64,000 nt of DNA, taken from positions 2,929,501-2,993,500 of the forward strand of contig JAUIMM010000088.1 in NCBI GenBank assembly GCA_031769625.1, read 5' to 3'. Of the stretch, positions 11,284-21,289 are shown one piece after another. This stretch comes from Taudactylus pleione. Taxonomy: Eukaryota > Chordata > Amphibia > Anura > Myobatrachidae. The notes below the pieces were generated by a model. That model was given only the letters and a program-made list of their open reading frames with translations, was not told the DNA's origin and made no database searches. Both the position numbers and the translations under genes were made by a program. Within the stretch, counting starts at the first letter, position 1, and the number at the start of each line of letters is the position of its first letter.

Positions 11284-12106
11284 TCACATGAAACAATGTA
11301 ATCCAAGGTGTTCATTCAACCCATTGGGGGTCAGAGTGTTCAATCTATGAATCCACCTTGATTCACACTTCAGTAGTTTTAATGATCGATCACCACCACG
11401 CAAATGCGATGGGATATGATCGATGATGATATAACTTAATGAAGCCAAACTATGACCCAATTGCATAAAGTGACGCGACACTGGTTGATCACTTTGTCCC
11501 GAGGCAATGGCAGCTCTTATACTGGATCGATGTCCTGCCATTCTCTCCCTCAAGGTTCTATCGGTCTTCCCCACATATCCTTTACCACAAGGACATGTAA
11601 TTAAATATACAACAAACTTTGTAGTGCAGGATACTCTATGTCCGATTAAAAATCTCTTTCCACTCATAGGGTGGCAGAAGCTATCCCCAACAGTGAGATA
11701 TCTACAAGTTAGACAGTTGATACATCTAAAACATCCCATTTTTCGGGGCAAAAAGCTCTGAAAGTCTACCGCCCAATCCAGTAACATCCGTCTTCACTAC
11801 CATATCACGGATATTTCTCCCTCGTGAATAGCAGGGCATAAAACGTCTATCTTTCAAATTTAGATCTTTATCAGACTCCAACATTGGCCAAACACCTTTA
11901 GTAATCTGTCTAATCTCATTACTAATCACATTATTGTGGTTTACCCAAGGCATGATTTTATTAGAGTTGTTTTTTCTCTTGGATCCCGTCAGTAGCTGTT
12001 CCCTAGACATCGATAATGCTTTCGATTTAGCTTTATAAAGCTTATCAGCCTGATAACCTCTATTTAGAAATTTAATAATCATTCGATCAATATTTTGTTC
12101 TGCCAC
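11284..12106 (-). pseudogene. Penelope-like element C-terminal region with GIY-YIG endonuclease
   Basis: Two overlapping minus frames join by a frameshift near 11740. The upstream frame (12106-11726) has WPMLESDKDLN and SRGRNIRDMVVKTD, the linker that follows the reverse transcriptase in Penelope proteins. The downstream frame (11787-11284) has the Cys-rich CFRCINCLTC, then the GIY-YIG nuclease: VVYLITCPCGKGYVGKT, RERMAGHRSSI, SRHFMQLGH, then a RWIHRLNTLTPNGLNEHL tail. The nuclease nicks target DNA during retrotransposition. The reverse transcriptase proper is missing (5' truncation). Confidence 0.8.
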
Positions 12107-12306
12107 ATTTCTCTTACTGCAAATTCTAACGGCTCGTATAAATTGTGAGTAACCATCGAAACGTTGGAATTACTGCCTGTGTAACGTGATTATTATCCGA
12201 GTGCTGCCGACTATCTACTACGTATTTTTGAGATTGAACTGATTCCTATGCGGAGGGCACCGGAGCGGTTTATATTACTGATACGTGAGTGCTGCCCGTG
12301 ACTATA

Positions 12307-12343
<37 letters not shown>

Positions 12344-12347
<4 letters not shown>

Positions 12348-12564
12348 TACATGGAAGGAGATGGCACTCCACGACTAATGAAAAAACTGCAGACAAGACG
12401 GTGTCTTAATAGTCAACGTTTCAGAGCTCTCCGGCTCTTTTATATGAATCTCATCTTATATCATATAAAAGAGCCGGAGAGCTCTGAAATGTTGACTATT
12501 AAGACACCGTCTTGTCTGCAGTTTTTTCATTAGTCGTGGAGTGCCATCTCCTTCCATGTAGTGT
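12344..12564. repeat. 221-bp palindrome (arms about 103 bp)
   Basis: Left arm starting ACACTACATGGAAGGAGATG and right arm ending CATCTCCTTCCATGTAGTGT are near-perfect complements around a short centre at about 12453. Each arm contains AGAGCTCTGAAA(A/C)GTTGAC-like sequence, resembling the stem II-GAAAC part of a hammerhead motif. It may therefore be a head-to-head pair of Penelope-type terminal repeats. TA repeats flank it. Confidence 0.8.
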
Positions 12565-12645
12565 ATATATAGAGTTTCTCTATTAGATTGGCACCCGCGC
12601 AGGCTGTATTGCGAATCTGAATGCCGGTCACTGGTATTGTGGATA

Positions 12646-12646
12646 T

Positions 12647-12680
<34 letters not shown>
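12646..12680. repeat. TA microsatellite
   Basis: Alternating AT run within the hAT element. Confidence 0.85.
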
Positions 12681-12682
<2 letters not shown>

Positions 12683-13151
12683 CACCCTTAGGTTCAGTCA
12701 CATGGTGGTTGACAGGGCTCCACTTTTTTTGTCCACATATTTTTTGATTGGCAGCAGCCAGCACTAGTTTTGCCTATCACACTGACTAAAAATAATTTTA
12801 TGTGTACTGGACCACCAACCCAAGGCACCCATTTTGGAAACCACTGGTCTAGAGGTTAAAATATAAATAGGTTTAGGTTAGCAAAAACTGAAAAAAATTA
12901 AAATTTTAGAGTTTGGAAAAAAGACCTTAAGGGTTAAGAACTAACAGCTGTTCAAAGCAGCTTACCTGTTCATGAAACACCGCCATTGGACTACTGTAGA
13001 CTGGAAGAAGGTCTTATGGAATAATGAATCAACATGTGAAATCTTTGGTTCATCGCACAAGGTTTTCGTGCGCTGCCGATTAGGCAAAAGGATGGTTGCT
13101 CAGCATGTGCCACCATCTGTCAAACATGGAGAATGAAATGTTATGGTCTAA

Positions 13152-13681
13152 GGCCCTCATTCAGAGCCGTACGCTCTGAGCAGAGCGCACGCTCTGCATG
13201 AGGGCCGGGCTCCATTTTCATGGAGCGTCCTCCTGGACGCTCGTATAGCTGTGGATCACCACCCACAGGCTATACGAGCGTGCATTTTGATGGCCGCGAT
13301 GGTCGTGACCATCGCGACCATCGAAATTGCGAGCCGGAGCCTGCGGTTGAGGTTTTCAACCGCAAGCTCCGGAGTGATTTTGGCTCTATCAGAGCCAAAA
13401 TCACTCCCACTGACATCACTAGTGATGTCAGTGGGCCGGCTTCTGACGGGAGGCGTTCCCGTGGGAACGCCCCCGGCACGCCCACCAAAGGGGGCGTGCT
13501 GTCAATCAACATTGACAGCACGCCCCCTTTGATCGGACACAACGAGCGAAGGAAAGTCCTTCGCTCGTCGTGTCTGGCGCATGCGCACGACGGAGCTCCC
13601 TCCGTCGTGCGCATGCTCAGTGCAGACCATCGACCCACTTGCGAGCGGACAGCCGCTCGCGAGTGGGTCTGAATCAGGCCC
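13152..13681. mobile_element. Family E serial-hairpin MITE (copy E1), target duplication TAA
   Basis: 530-bp GC-rich element with ends GGCCCTCATTCAG and CTGAATCAGGCCC, flanked by TAA (13149-13151, 13682-13684). The interior is a run of about 11 short, separate palindromes. Examples are CACTGACATCACTAGTGATG..., AGTGATTTTGGCTCT/AGAGCCAAAATCACT and CGAGCGAAGGA/TCCTTCGCTCG. Copies E2 (40853-41382) and E3 (46718-47251) have the same layout. A 3-bp TWA-type target suggests PIF/Harbinger mobilisation. Open frames across it are by-products of high GC. Confidence 0.85.
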
Positions 13682-13974
13682 TAAGGCTCTCTTGCAAGAA
13701 CCCGAGTAGGCGCCTTGCACAGAGTGACTGGCAACATGGACCAAACAGCATTATGCAGTACCATGCTGTACACTCTGGTCTATGCCTAGTTGATCAAGTG
13801 TTCATCCTACAGCAGGATAATGACCACAGCACATCTCCAGGCTATGTCAAAGCTACATTCAAGGAAAAAAAAAAACATGATAGTAGGCTTCGCATCATGG
13901 AGTGTTTCCTAACCTCTACACTAATAGTCCAAGATCTAAGGATATCCATTCTTGAACATATGCTTAAAATAATG

Positions 13975-14082
13975 GAAGTACAATTAAGTCACCTGTGCTC
14001 AAGTATGGCTAACCTGAAAACCAAGACTGTTAGTGTGCCTTGAGGACTGAGGTTGGGAGACACTGCTCTAGACTTAACCCCA
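13975..14082. mobile_element. Fragment of hAT MITE
   Basis: CCTTGAGGACTGAGGTTGGG followed by AGACACTGCTCTAGAC resembles the right end of the hAT MITE at 51855-52351 (CCTGAGGACTGAGTGTGAGAA). No left end was found, so this is a relic inside the Tc1 relic. Confidence 0.4.
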
Positions 14083-14390
14083 TCGGGCTGTTTTGGAATG
14101 AACTGGACAGAAATATGAATACAAAGCAACATACAACAGTGTTGGGAAGAACTTCCCAAATAATATTTGGTTTCAATTGTAGAAAGAATGCCACCAATGT
14201 GTTCAGTGGTTAAATATGCAAAAGATGACTACTGTAGTGAGTCAAAAAACTAAAATCACATTCTTGTTAAAATAACCCTATGATATTTATCTTCGATTGT
14301 TTATTCGTTCTGTGCTTTGAAACCTTAAACCGTAAAGTTCAATAAAACGGGAAAAATTGGGGTTGTTCTAAAACTTTTGACAGGTTTTGT

Positions 14391-14447
14391 TTATATATAC
14401 ATATATATACAGTATATATATATATATATACTGTATATGTATATGTA
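14391..14447. repeat. TA-rich microsatellite with ACTGTATAT motifs
   Basis: Alternating TA with CAGTATAT/ACTGTATA interruptions, symmetric about its centre. It abuts the Tc1 relic end, consistent with TA-site insertion. Confidence 0.8.
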
Positions 14448-14889
14448 ATTTTCATACAAAAAAAGACAAGCTGCGTCCTCTGAAGTTGTAGTTTTTGTAT
14501 GAAAATAATTTGCCAAACATTTCATTATTAAAGAAGACACCAGAGCAAGTGTTTGGATTATACAGAGTGCCAAACAACTGGAGTAAATATAAATGTTATA
14601 GCAGTGTAGCATCTTTAAATAATTCAGTGCTATGGTTGCAGTTTATGGTTAGTCACAACCAAAATAAACCTATGTAATAATTCCTCAGTTGCAGTAACCT
14701 ACCACCTATAGTGCAAAAGTCTTTCAACCCTAATCTTTAAGATTATCATGTAGACTTTGCCCTAGAGCAGTATTACTGTCTGGTGCAACTATGGCTTCAA
14801 TTCGCTTGTCACTCTCTCATTCCAAATATGTTCCTAAACTTGTCAGGCAAATCTTTAAGGCATTATACAATATTGTTATAAAGCATTGG
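14448..14889. other. No feature recognised
   Basis: AT-rich sequence. The small frame at 14495-14677 has no recognisable motif and no codon bias that would support a gene. Confidence 0.45.
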
Positions 14890-15560
14890 CATGATACGCA
14901 TCGCTGTACATTGAGATGATTGCTGTACCAACAAATAACATACCCAGGTCTTTCTTTTACTAATTGCCCTCCGCAAGCAGCTCAATGTGTCACAATAGCA
15001 TTCACGGTAGCTTCCTTGGTGAGGAAATCAACAAGAAGCACGCCATTGTTGTCGACAAACACGGTCGCCATGACTTTCTTTGCAGATGGAGTTGTTTTGA
15101 AATTCTTTGAAAGTGGAGACAATGTGTTACCATGTCATGGATGCTTGCTTTGTTCCCAGTGTCACATGATGCACCCACATTTCAGCGCCTTTGACAATAC
15201 ACTGCAGGAACTGCGCTCCCTCATGGTACCGCGTCAAGTGCATGAGAGACAATCTGATCCTATCGGTTTTATGAACTTCTGTGAGTTGTTTCGGTACCCT
15301 AGTTGCTCATGAACAATGTTGTGCACAGTACCCACTGAGATGTTCAGTTCATCAGCAGTATCACTAACTCGCATGTGTCTGTCCTCCTGAATCAGACCTT
15401 CAGTGCTGCCCAAATTTTCATCTGTGGTGGACGAGCTTTGCTGGCCAGATTGCTGCTCATCTTGAACACCTGTCCTACCGTTATCAAAGGCAGTGCACCA
15501 AACCTAAACCTGTTTCTGTGATGTAATCACCGTACACCTTGACAAATTGGCGATGACATT
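14890..15560 (-). pseudogene. Decayed mariner-like transposase
   Basis: Minus strand translation gives, with frameshifts, a GRTGVQDEQQSGQ...-like linker, SDTADELNISVGTVHNIVHE (helix-turn-helix) and then KVMATVFVDNNGVLLVDFLT. The last is the mariner block around the second catalytic Asp (LLVDFLTKE). Part of it (about 15310-15620) is homologous to 37160-37480. Mariner transposases are DD(34)D enzymes that integrate at TA. Not intact. Confidence 0.6.
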
Positions 15561-15769
15561 CAGCTGCTGATGTGCCCTTTATACACAAAAAGGTAATAAC
15601 AATACACACCTCAATGTTTCCACCAGCCCCGCCATCTTACAGCTGCTGTTGGGACAGGACGACTAATATAAGGCGCAGTCAAATGGCCGATAGGGAAAGC
15701 AATGGTCTACCTGCTCTGGCGGGAAATAAAGTCACTGCTAAAACACCTAATACTAGATTTCCACAGCTA

Positions 15770-16215
15770 TTCTCACGGGATGTAGTCAGGAAGCTGACGG
15801 TCTAAATGCCGACCGCCGGCTTCCTGACTGTCTAATCCCGACAAGGTACTAATTACAGGCATCGAAATACCAACGCCCGGCATACCGTACGAAGGTACGC
15901 CGGGCGCGGACAGCCCGGGGGGAGGGTCAGGTTTTAGGGCTCCCGGGGGGACTTAGGGTTAGGCACCCCCCCCTGGGAGGGTTAGGTTTAGGCTAGGGGA
16001 AGATGGGGTTAGGGTAAGGCACTCCCCTGGGAGACTTAGGTTTAGGCTGCAGGGAAGGGGGGTTAGATTTAGGCACTTAGAGGGGATTTAGGGTTAGGCA
16101 CCCCTAAAGGAGGGTTAGGGTAGGAAATTAGGTTAGCGGTACTTACCTTAATTAGCAATCAGGATCTTCACCCCTGTCGGGCTTCCGTTGTCGGGATTTG
16201 GACCGCCATTCCCAA
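15770..16215. mobile_element. Family H MITE (copy H1) with G-rich core
   Basis: Ends carry repeated GTCGGGATT / AATCCCGAC-type motifs, with small hairpins AGTCAGGAAGC/GCTTCCTGACT and GCCCGGC...GCCGGGC. The core (15926-16125) is a degenerate GGGTTAGG repeat. Similar combinations of TCGGGAT motifs occur at 54135-54260, 60895-60985 and 63740-64000. The exact ends are uncertain. Confidence 0.5.
15926..16125 (+). repeat. Degenerate telomere-like GGGTTAGG repeat
   Basis: Irregular units such as GGGTTAGGCACC and GGGTTAGGTTTAGG repeat about every 12 to 50 bases. The motif resembles the vertebrate telomere hexamer TTAGGG but is interrupted and spaced. The reverse-complement form recurs at 63850-64000. 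Confidence 0.7.
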
Positions 16216-16330
16216 TATTTAAACTAACTTCATAGACAAATACAAATCTTGAGCTGGAGTTTTGGTTACTACTTCCCCAAGGCATAAACTTGATGAGAAC
16301 ATAAACACAATATCTTATCATAAGCCTTAA

Positions 16331-16595
16331 GGCTCATACACACCAGATGAAAGATATTGAAAGATATTGGAGAAAGATAATGGGTGTACACACTGAGCTA
16401 TATTGTTAACATCCCTGTACAGGCACTTTCTGATGATATCGTCAGAATGGACTGTATGTTTGCACGACAGCAAACATCGTTAATGACACATTGGTCGATG
16501 ATGCATACACACTGGACGAAACGAACAATATATCGTTGAACGATATCGTTATCGTTCATATTGTTCACTTTTATCATCTAGTGTGCATGCCCCAT
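16331..16595. mobile_element. Family D-like MITE
   Basis: Ends GGCTCATACACACCAGATGA and TCATCTAGTGTGCATGCCCC are roughly inverted. The interior is rich in ATATCGTT/AACGATAT inverted motifs and repeated T(G/A)CATACACACTG. Non-coding. Confidence 0.55.
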
Positions 16596-16701
16596 TAGAC
16601 CAGGGGTTCTCAAACTATTTCTCTCTGGGATCCCGTCTGACAATAAAAACTTATTACAGGAACCCTGCAAGTTACCACAGAACATTGCCCCTAAATATTT
16701 A

Positions 16702-18350
16702 CAGTCAGGTCCATAAATATTGGGACATTGACAGAATTTTCAGATTTTCTCCTCTATTCACCACCACAATGGTTTTGAAATGAAACAAGCAAGATGTGCT
16801 TTAACTGCAGACTTTCAGATTTAATTTGAGGGTAATTACATCCAAATCGGGTGAACGGTGTAGGAATTACAACAGTTTCAATATGTGCCTCCCACTTTTT
16901 AAGAGGCCAAAAGTAATGGGACTATCAACTCAAAAGCTATTTCATGGACAGGTGTGGGCTATTCCCTCGTTATTTCATTATCATTTAAGCAGGTAAAAGG
17001 TCTGGAGTTGATTCTAAGTGTGACATTTGCATTTGGAATCAGTTGCTGTCGACTCTCAATATGAGATCCAAAGAGCTGTCACTATCAGTGAAGCAAGCAA
17101 TCATTAGGCTGAAAAATCAAAACAAACCCATCAGAGAGATAGCAAAAACATTAGGTGTGGCCAAATCAACTGTTTGGAACATTCTTAAAAAGAAAGAACA
17201 CATCGGAGAGCTCAGCAACACCAAAAGACGCGGAAGACCATGGAAAACAACTGTGGTGGATGACAAAAGCATTATTTCTCTGGTGAAGAAAAACCCCTTC
17301 ACGACAGTTGGCCAAATCAAGAACACTCTCCAGGAGGTAGATGTATATGTGTCAAAGTCAACAATGAAGAGAAGAGTTCACAAGAGTGAATATAGAGGGT
17401 TCACCACAAGATGCAAACCATTGGTGAGCCACAAAAACAGGAAGACCAGATTAGAGTTTGCCAAACAACATCTAAAAAAGCCATTACAGTTCTGGAACAA
17501 CATCCTATGGGCAGATGAGACAAAGATCAACTTGTACCAGAGTGATGGGAAGAGAAGAGTATGGAGAAGGAAAGGAACTGCTCATGATCCAAAACATACC
17601 ACCTCATCAGTGAAGCATGGTGGTGGTAGTGTCATGGCGTGGGCATGTATGGCTGCCAATGGAACTGGTCCCTTGTATTTATTGATGATGTGACTGCTGA
17701 CAAAAGCAGCAGAATGAATTCTGAAGTGTTTCGGCAATATTATATGCTCATATTCAGTCAAATGCTTCAGAACTCATTGGACGGCGCTTCACAGTGCAGA
17801 TGGACAATGACCCGAAGCATACTGCAAAAGCAACCAAAGAGTTTTTTAAGGCTAAAAAGTGGAATGTTATGCAATGGCCAAGTCAATCCCCTGACCTGAA
17901 TCCGATTGAGCATGCATTTCACTTGATGAAGACAAAATTGAAGGGAAAATGCCCCAAGAACAAGCAGGAACTGAAGACATTTGCAGTAGAGGCCTGGCAG
18001 AGCATCACCAGGGATGAAACTCAGCGTCTGGTGATGTCTATGCGTTCCAGACTTCAGGCTGTAATTGCCTGCAAAGGATTTGCAACAAAGTATTAAAAAG
18101 TGAATGTTAGATTTAGGATTGTTTAGTTTGTCCCATTACTTTTGGCCCCTTAAAAAGTGGGAGGCACATATAGAAACCGTTGTAATTCCTACACCGTTCA
18201 CCTGATTTGGATATAATTACCCTCAAATTAAATCTGAAAGTCTGCAGTTAAATCACATCTTGTTTGTTTCATTTCAAAGCCATTGTGGTGGTGAATAGAG
18301 GCCAAAATATGAAAATTCTGTCAACGTCCCAATATTTATGGACCTGACTG
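16702..18350 (+). mobile_element. Tc1-like transposon copy 1 (1649 bp, TA target)
   Basis: Ends CAGTCAGGTCCATAAATATT and its inverted partner at the right, flanked by the TA target duplication (16700-16701, 18351-18352). Long subterminal repeats of about 200 bp (the AAAGTAATGGGACTATCAAC and GTAGGAATTACAAC regions) are mirrored on the right. One transposase gene lies inside. Other family members are 61133-62777 and the deletion derivative 45768-46230. Confidence 0.93.
17061..18096 (+). pseudogene. Tc1-like DDE transposase, two 1-bp deletions
   Basis: Starts MRSKELSLSVKQAI. N-terminal paired-like helix-turn-helix domains (IREIAKTLGVAKSTVWNI), a GRP(W)KTT linker, the first catalytic Asp in WADETKINLYQ, the G-rich block SVKHGGGSVMAWAC, second Asp in MDNDPKHTAKA, catalytic Glu in SPDLNPIEHAFH. 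C-terminus CKGFATKY, stop. Comparison with copy 2 shows a missing T at about 17670 and a missing A at about 17732. These put the middle of the protein out of frame. All three acidic residues are still encoded, but the protein is not continuous. Confidence 0.9.
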
Positions 18351-18449
18351 TATAAGTAGCACACTGTTTCCCTATTCCCTATATGGTCTCAAACAAATTT
18401 ACATCTCTGACAGTCTTTTTATGATTTTATTGCATATTACTAAGTGTTA

Positions 18450-18516
18450 AGTGTTAACATTTATTATAAGACATGCAACAAATTTTATTGAATGTCTTAT
18501 AATAAACATTAACACT
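18450..18516. repeat. Small AT-rich hairpin
   Basis: ATTTATTATAAGACAT and ATGTCTTATAATAAA face each other over a short loop, with repeated GTGTTAA outside. Function unknown; likely a MITE scrap. Confidence 0.5.
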
Positions 18517-18730
18517 TGTGCTAAATGGTTTTATATGGTCATTTACTTTTCCTCTGGGAGAGTAATATACATTGAAACATTATCAAGTGTTTTCACTGCT
18601 GCTTTTATCCTTATATCTCTATAAAAATATTGAAAAAAAACAAAGCCAATTACCGGCCAATATGCCATGCTCAGGACATGATGAGGTCACGCCTGACATT
18701 TAGGGGTATATTTACATCTGTTTAGAGGAG

Positions 18731-18985
18731 GATCGGAACAATATATTGTACACACTGTATAGTATTTACACCCAATCCGTGAATAACAACGGTCATTCAT
18801 CGCATCTGCTGTCCTGCACAGCAGATGGGACAATGCAATGACTGACGCTATGCTGGTACATGCAGCATGTAACGAGACATCACACCGTAATACACCGGAC
18901 CATGCAGTGTGTTCGGCGAGTGCGATGCATCGTCACATAGCATCGCACCATCGCTGGGTCGCACCATCTTATAGTGTGTACCCAG
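18731..18985. mobile_element. Family B MITE (copy B2)
   Basis: Shares GATCGGAACAATATAT, ACATGCAGCATGTAA and CATCGCTGGGTCG blocks with B1 and ends TATAGTGTGTACCCAG. It has one diverged unit at the place where B1 has ten minisatellite copies. An inner hairpin GCATCTGCTG/CAGCAGATG is visible. A 30-base family A-like end (GGGGTATATTTAC) lies just upstream. Confidence 0.6.
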
Positions 18986-18990
18986 AGTAA

Positions 18991-19324
18991 GGGGTATAAT
19001 TACTAAAGTGCAGGTTTTTAGAAGTGGAGATGTTACCCGTAGCACCCAATCAGATTGTACTTATCATTTATGTAGTACCTTCTAGAATAGGGGTGGGTAA
19101 TAAGCGGCCCCCCAGCTGTTGTAGAACTACACATCCCCAGCATGCCCTGCCACCATTTTGATAGTTAAGGCATGCTGGGATGTGTAGTTCAACAATAGCT
19201 GGAGGGCCACTTATTTCCCACCCCTGTTATAAAAGGTGCTAGAAAAATTATAAGTAGAATCTGATTGGTTGCTATGGATAACAACTCCACTTAAAAAAAA
19301 AATGCACTTTAGTAAATATACCCC
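18991..19324. mobile_element. Family A MITE (copy A2), target duplication TAA
   Basis: Ends GGGGTATAATTACTAAAGTG and CACTTTAGTAAATATACCCC, flanked by TAA (18988-18990, 19325-19327). The inner arms include ACCCAATCAGATT and AATCTGATTGGTTGCTATGG. Interrupted by another MITE at 19089-19224. Confidence 0.85.
19089..19224. mobile_element. Hairpin MITE (family G) nested in A2
   Basis: Inverted ends GGGGTGGGTAATAAGCGGCC and GGCCACTTATTTCCCACCCC. Inner arms GTTGTAGAACTACACATCCC and GGGATGTGTAGTTCAACAA pair around CATGCC...GGCATG. Clean insertion within the loop of A2. Confidence 0.8.
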
Positions 19325-19327
19325 TAA

Positions 19328-20066
19328 GACTGCTCTACTTGTACCTCCTCTGCACATTTTACTTCATCTCCCTCTGTCCCTCCATTACTTATACCCCTTT
19401 TATACCAAAGTCCCGGGTCTGACACGGGATCTGGAACACGTTTCCAACCCGGGACAGACCCCTTTTACACCTCGGCGCCGACCAGGGCACTTATCTGGCT
19501 CTTCCGGTGCAGGTGAGCAGCGCTTCTTCTTCTCCTTCCCCCTGCTCGACCCCCTTACCTCACTCCACAGCCGCCCAGAGGCAGGGTGGGTGGGTGGTGT
19601 GCGCTGCTCCATGCTGGTAGGCCTGGCCCTGGTTGCAGTGGACGCTTGGAGATAATGTCATCTCCAAGTGCCACTGAAGCCGACCAATCAGACGGCAGGC
19701 GGCATGATCTGGGTCATCGTGACCCGGATTGCGCCATTTACACTGCAGGGTGACACAGGAATGACCCGTGATCAACCCTGCAAACTACCCGAGTTGGATC
19801 CTTGGGTCCCTGGACCCAGGTGGATCCATTTACACCGACAAAAATTTTCAGGTCAGCGAGAAAGAGGTATTAGTCATTCTTCATTACCTTCATTCTTTAT
19901 TAAGACTATGCCTTAAACCCTGTTCATGTAAATTTGTGTTTACAAATAAAAATAGATTACACCTGAAAAGTAAAGGATTTGTCTAACTGGCTGAACATTC
20001 AGCTGTGGATACACACAATAGATGCAGCCATTTTGTAAGCTCTAGAAATATTCAGCCTGTTACAGC
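19328..20066. other. GC-rich unassigned repeat-like sequence
   Basis: Contains several inverted CCCGGGT/ACCCGGG and CCTGGACCCAGG-type motifs between TTTTATACC and TTTACACC. This suggests a decayed MITE between about 19397 and 19855. The open frames here are GC-driven, repeat poly-Pro/Arg and lack motifs. No gene supported. Confidence 0.35.
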
Positions 20067-20600
20067 CAGTGGCGTAACTAGGGTCTTTGGTGCCCAGGGC
20101 AAGATGGAAAATGGTGCGCCCCCCCCCCCCAACTGTATGTGCATGCCAAAAATGTGGGCATGGCCACATACCTCAAGGCCCCCAGTAGTAGTGCTTCTTA
20201 TGTAGTGCCCCCAGTAGTAATGCCCCTTATGCAATGCCTACTGTAGTAGTGCCCCCAGTAGTGGTGTCCCTTACACATAAAACACACAGAACACAAAACT
20301 ATACTTACCCGAATCCCCGCCCGCCGCCGTCCACTCCTCCAGCTCGGCACTATGGGAGAGACGTCATGACGTCTCTCCCTTCACCCACTGCAGTAGGAAG
20401 GCGGAGTCCTGGGTGTAGCAGCCAATAAGAATCTGTCTGACTCTTATTGGCTGCTAAAACAAACACACCGCCGCCAGTCAGTTAGCACACTCAGTAATAG
20501 TACTACCCGGCGCCGGCAGCAGTATGCTTGTTTTTCTGTGTAGTGCCGTGGAACGCACTGACCTGGATGGTGACGCAAACCCCCACCTTCATTTTTACTT
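20067..20600. mobile_element. hAT-like MITE, left end CAGTGGCGTAACTA
   Basis: The left end CAGTGGCGTAACTAGGGT is close to that of the element at 52037-52321 (CAGAGTCGTAACTAGAC, 8-bp target duplication). The interior has imperfect repeats of CCCCCAGTAGTAGTG(C/T) around 20177-20265, and a poly-C run at 20120. The right end was not located. Confidence 0.45.
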
Positions 20601-21289
20601 CATCTTTATGCAATACTATAGTCGTACCTTATTACTAAAAATACCGCCCTCCTGAGCCAATATTACATTTCCTTCCCATCAAAAACATTGTCAGTTTTTC
20701 TAGCCATGTTATTGGCATGCTAACAGAGATATCAAAATGAGAGGATGAAAGTCATACTTGCCTGCTCTCCCGAAACGGTCGGCTCATGAAAATCGGGTGG
20801 CACTCCCAGCTGCCTGGAAGTGTGTGTAAGTCTCCCGGAGCTGCCTGCCACCGATCTGAAACAGTGCGATTACATCTCAGCCTGTGTATAATTACCAGTG
20901 CCATTCCATGTGGCAAAAGTGCGTCCACATGCCATTTCCCTGTGTATCCCTTGTGTGTTAACCTCTGATGCTAAAGTGCGTCAGTACCTCACTCCTTGTG
21001 TAATCCTCGTGTGCCATCTCGCAGTGCAAAAGGGCGTCCACGCATCACTCCCTGTGTATTCTCGAGTGCCATTTCCAGTGTACCTCTCGAATGCTAATTC
21101 AAGTACCTCTCAAGTGCCATCCAGCTGTGCAAAAGTGCATCAGTACACTATTCCTGGAGTGCTCTTCAAGCAGCATCTTTTGTGTAACTCCTTGTGTAAA
21201 AGTGTCTTTGTTAGGCACTTCCCCTGGGCCATTGAGCCTCTATTCCCACAGATCTTGGATACCTGGTCAAAGGACCGCAGCCTGCCTGC
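20601..21289. other. Unassigned repeat with irregular direct repeats
   Basis: Between 20880 and 21220, phrases such as CTTGTGT, TGCCAT, GTGCAAAAG(T/G)GCGTC recur every 50 to 60 bases, a degenerate tandem structure. A TACTTGCCTGCTCTCCCG motif at 20756 resembles a MITE end also seen near 55610. The sequence resumes after 23370. No gene. Confidence 0.4.

Larger units (their letters stand above)
10875..12223 (-). mobile_element. 5'-truncated Penelope-like element with inverted termini
   Basis: The minus strand encodes the C-terminal region of a Penelope-like retroelement. A 73-bp terminal sequence occurs at both ends in opposite orientation (10875-10947 and 12151-12223) with one mismatch by eye. 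Inverted or partial terminal repeats of this kind are known for Penelope elements. The left terminus extends into a hammerhead-like motif (10936-10970); the other terminus lacks that extension. TA-rich microsatellite DNA lies on the outer side of the left end, a common target for such elements. Confidence 0.75.
10725..12846. mobile_element. hAT-type DNA transposon (non-autonomous), 8-bp target duplication
   Basis: Ends are CAGTGGTTCCGAAAC on the left and GGAAACCACTG on the right. An exact 8-bp duplication GTCTAGAG flanks them (10717-10724, 12847-12854). CAG...CTG ends plus an 8-bp duplication are the hAT signature. No transposase is visible. The interior has been filled by a Penelope-like element (10875-12223), a palindrome (12344-12564) and TA microsatellites. 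Confidence 0.85.
12885..14383 (+). pseudogene. Decayed Tc1-like transposon, split by a MITE
   Basis: Left of the insertion the + strand reads as degraded Tc1 transposase: a DWRKV-like block, then VFVRCRLGKRMVAQHVPPSVKHG. Right of the MITE at 13152-13681 it continues with QQDNDHSTS (the D-N-D-P-K-H region of the DDE core), a PIGLFWNELDR-like block near 14085-14115 and a terminal AAAACTTTTGACAGG, typical of Tc1 ends. It is dead, with many stops. Tc1 transposases cut and paste at TA sites. Confidence 0.6.

Noticed and set aside
13220..13744. Several long Arg/Ser/Pro-rich frames on both strands
   Set aside because: All fall in the GC-rich serial-hairpin MITE E1; the same effect is seen in E2 (40862-41384) and E3 (46727-47225).
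15926..16125. Interstitial telomere
   Set aside because: Units are irregular and spaced, and lie inside a recurring mobile element (family H), not a fused chromosome end.
19269..20428. GC-rich overlapping frames as candidate genes
   Set aside because: They cover MITE ends, poly-C and repeat-like DNA; no domain is seen and both strands are equally open.
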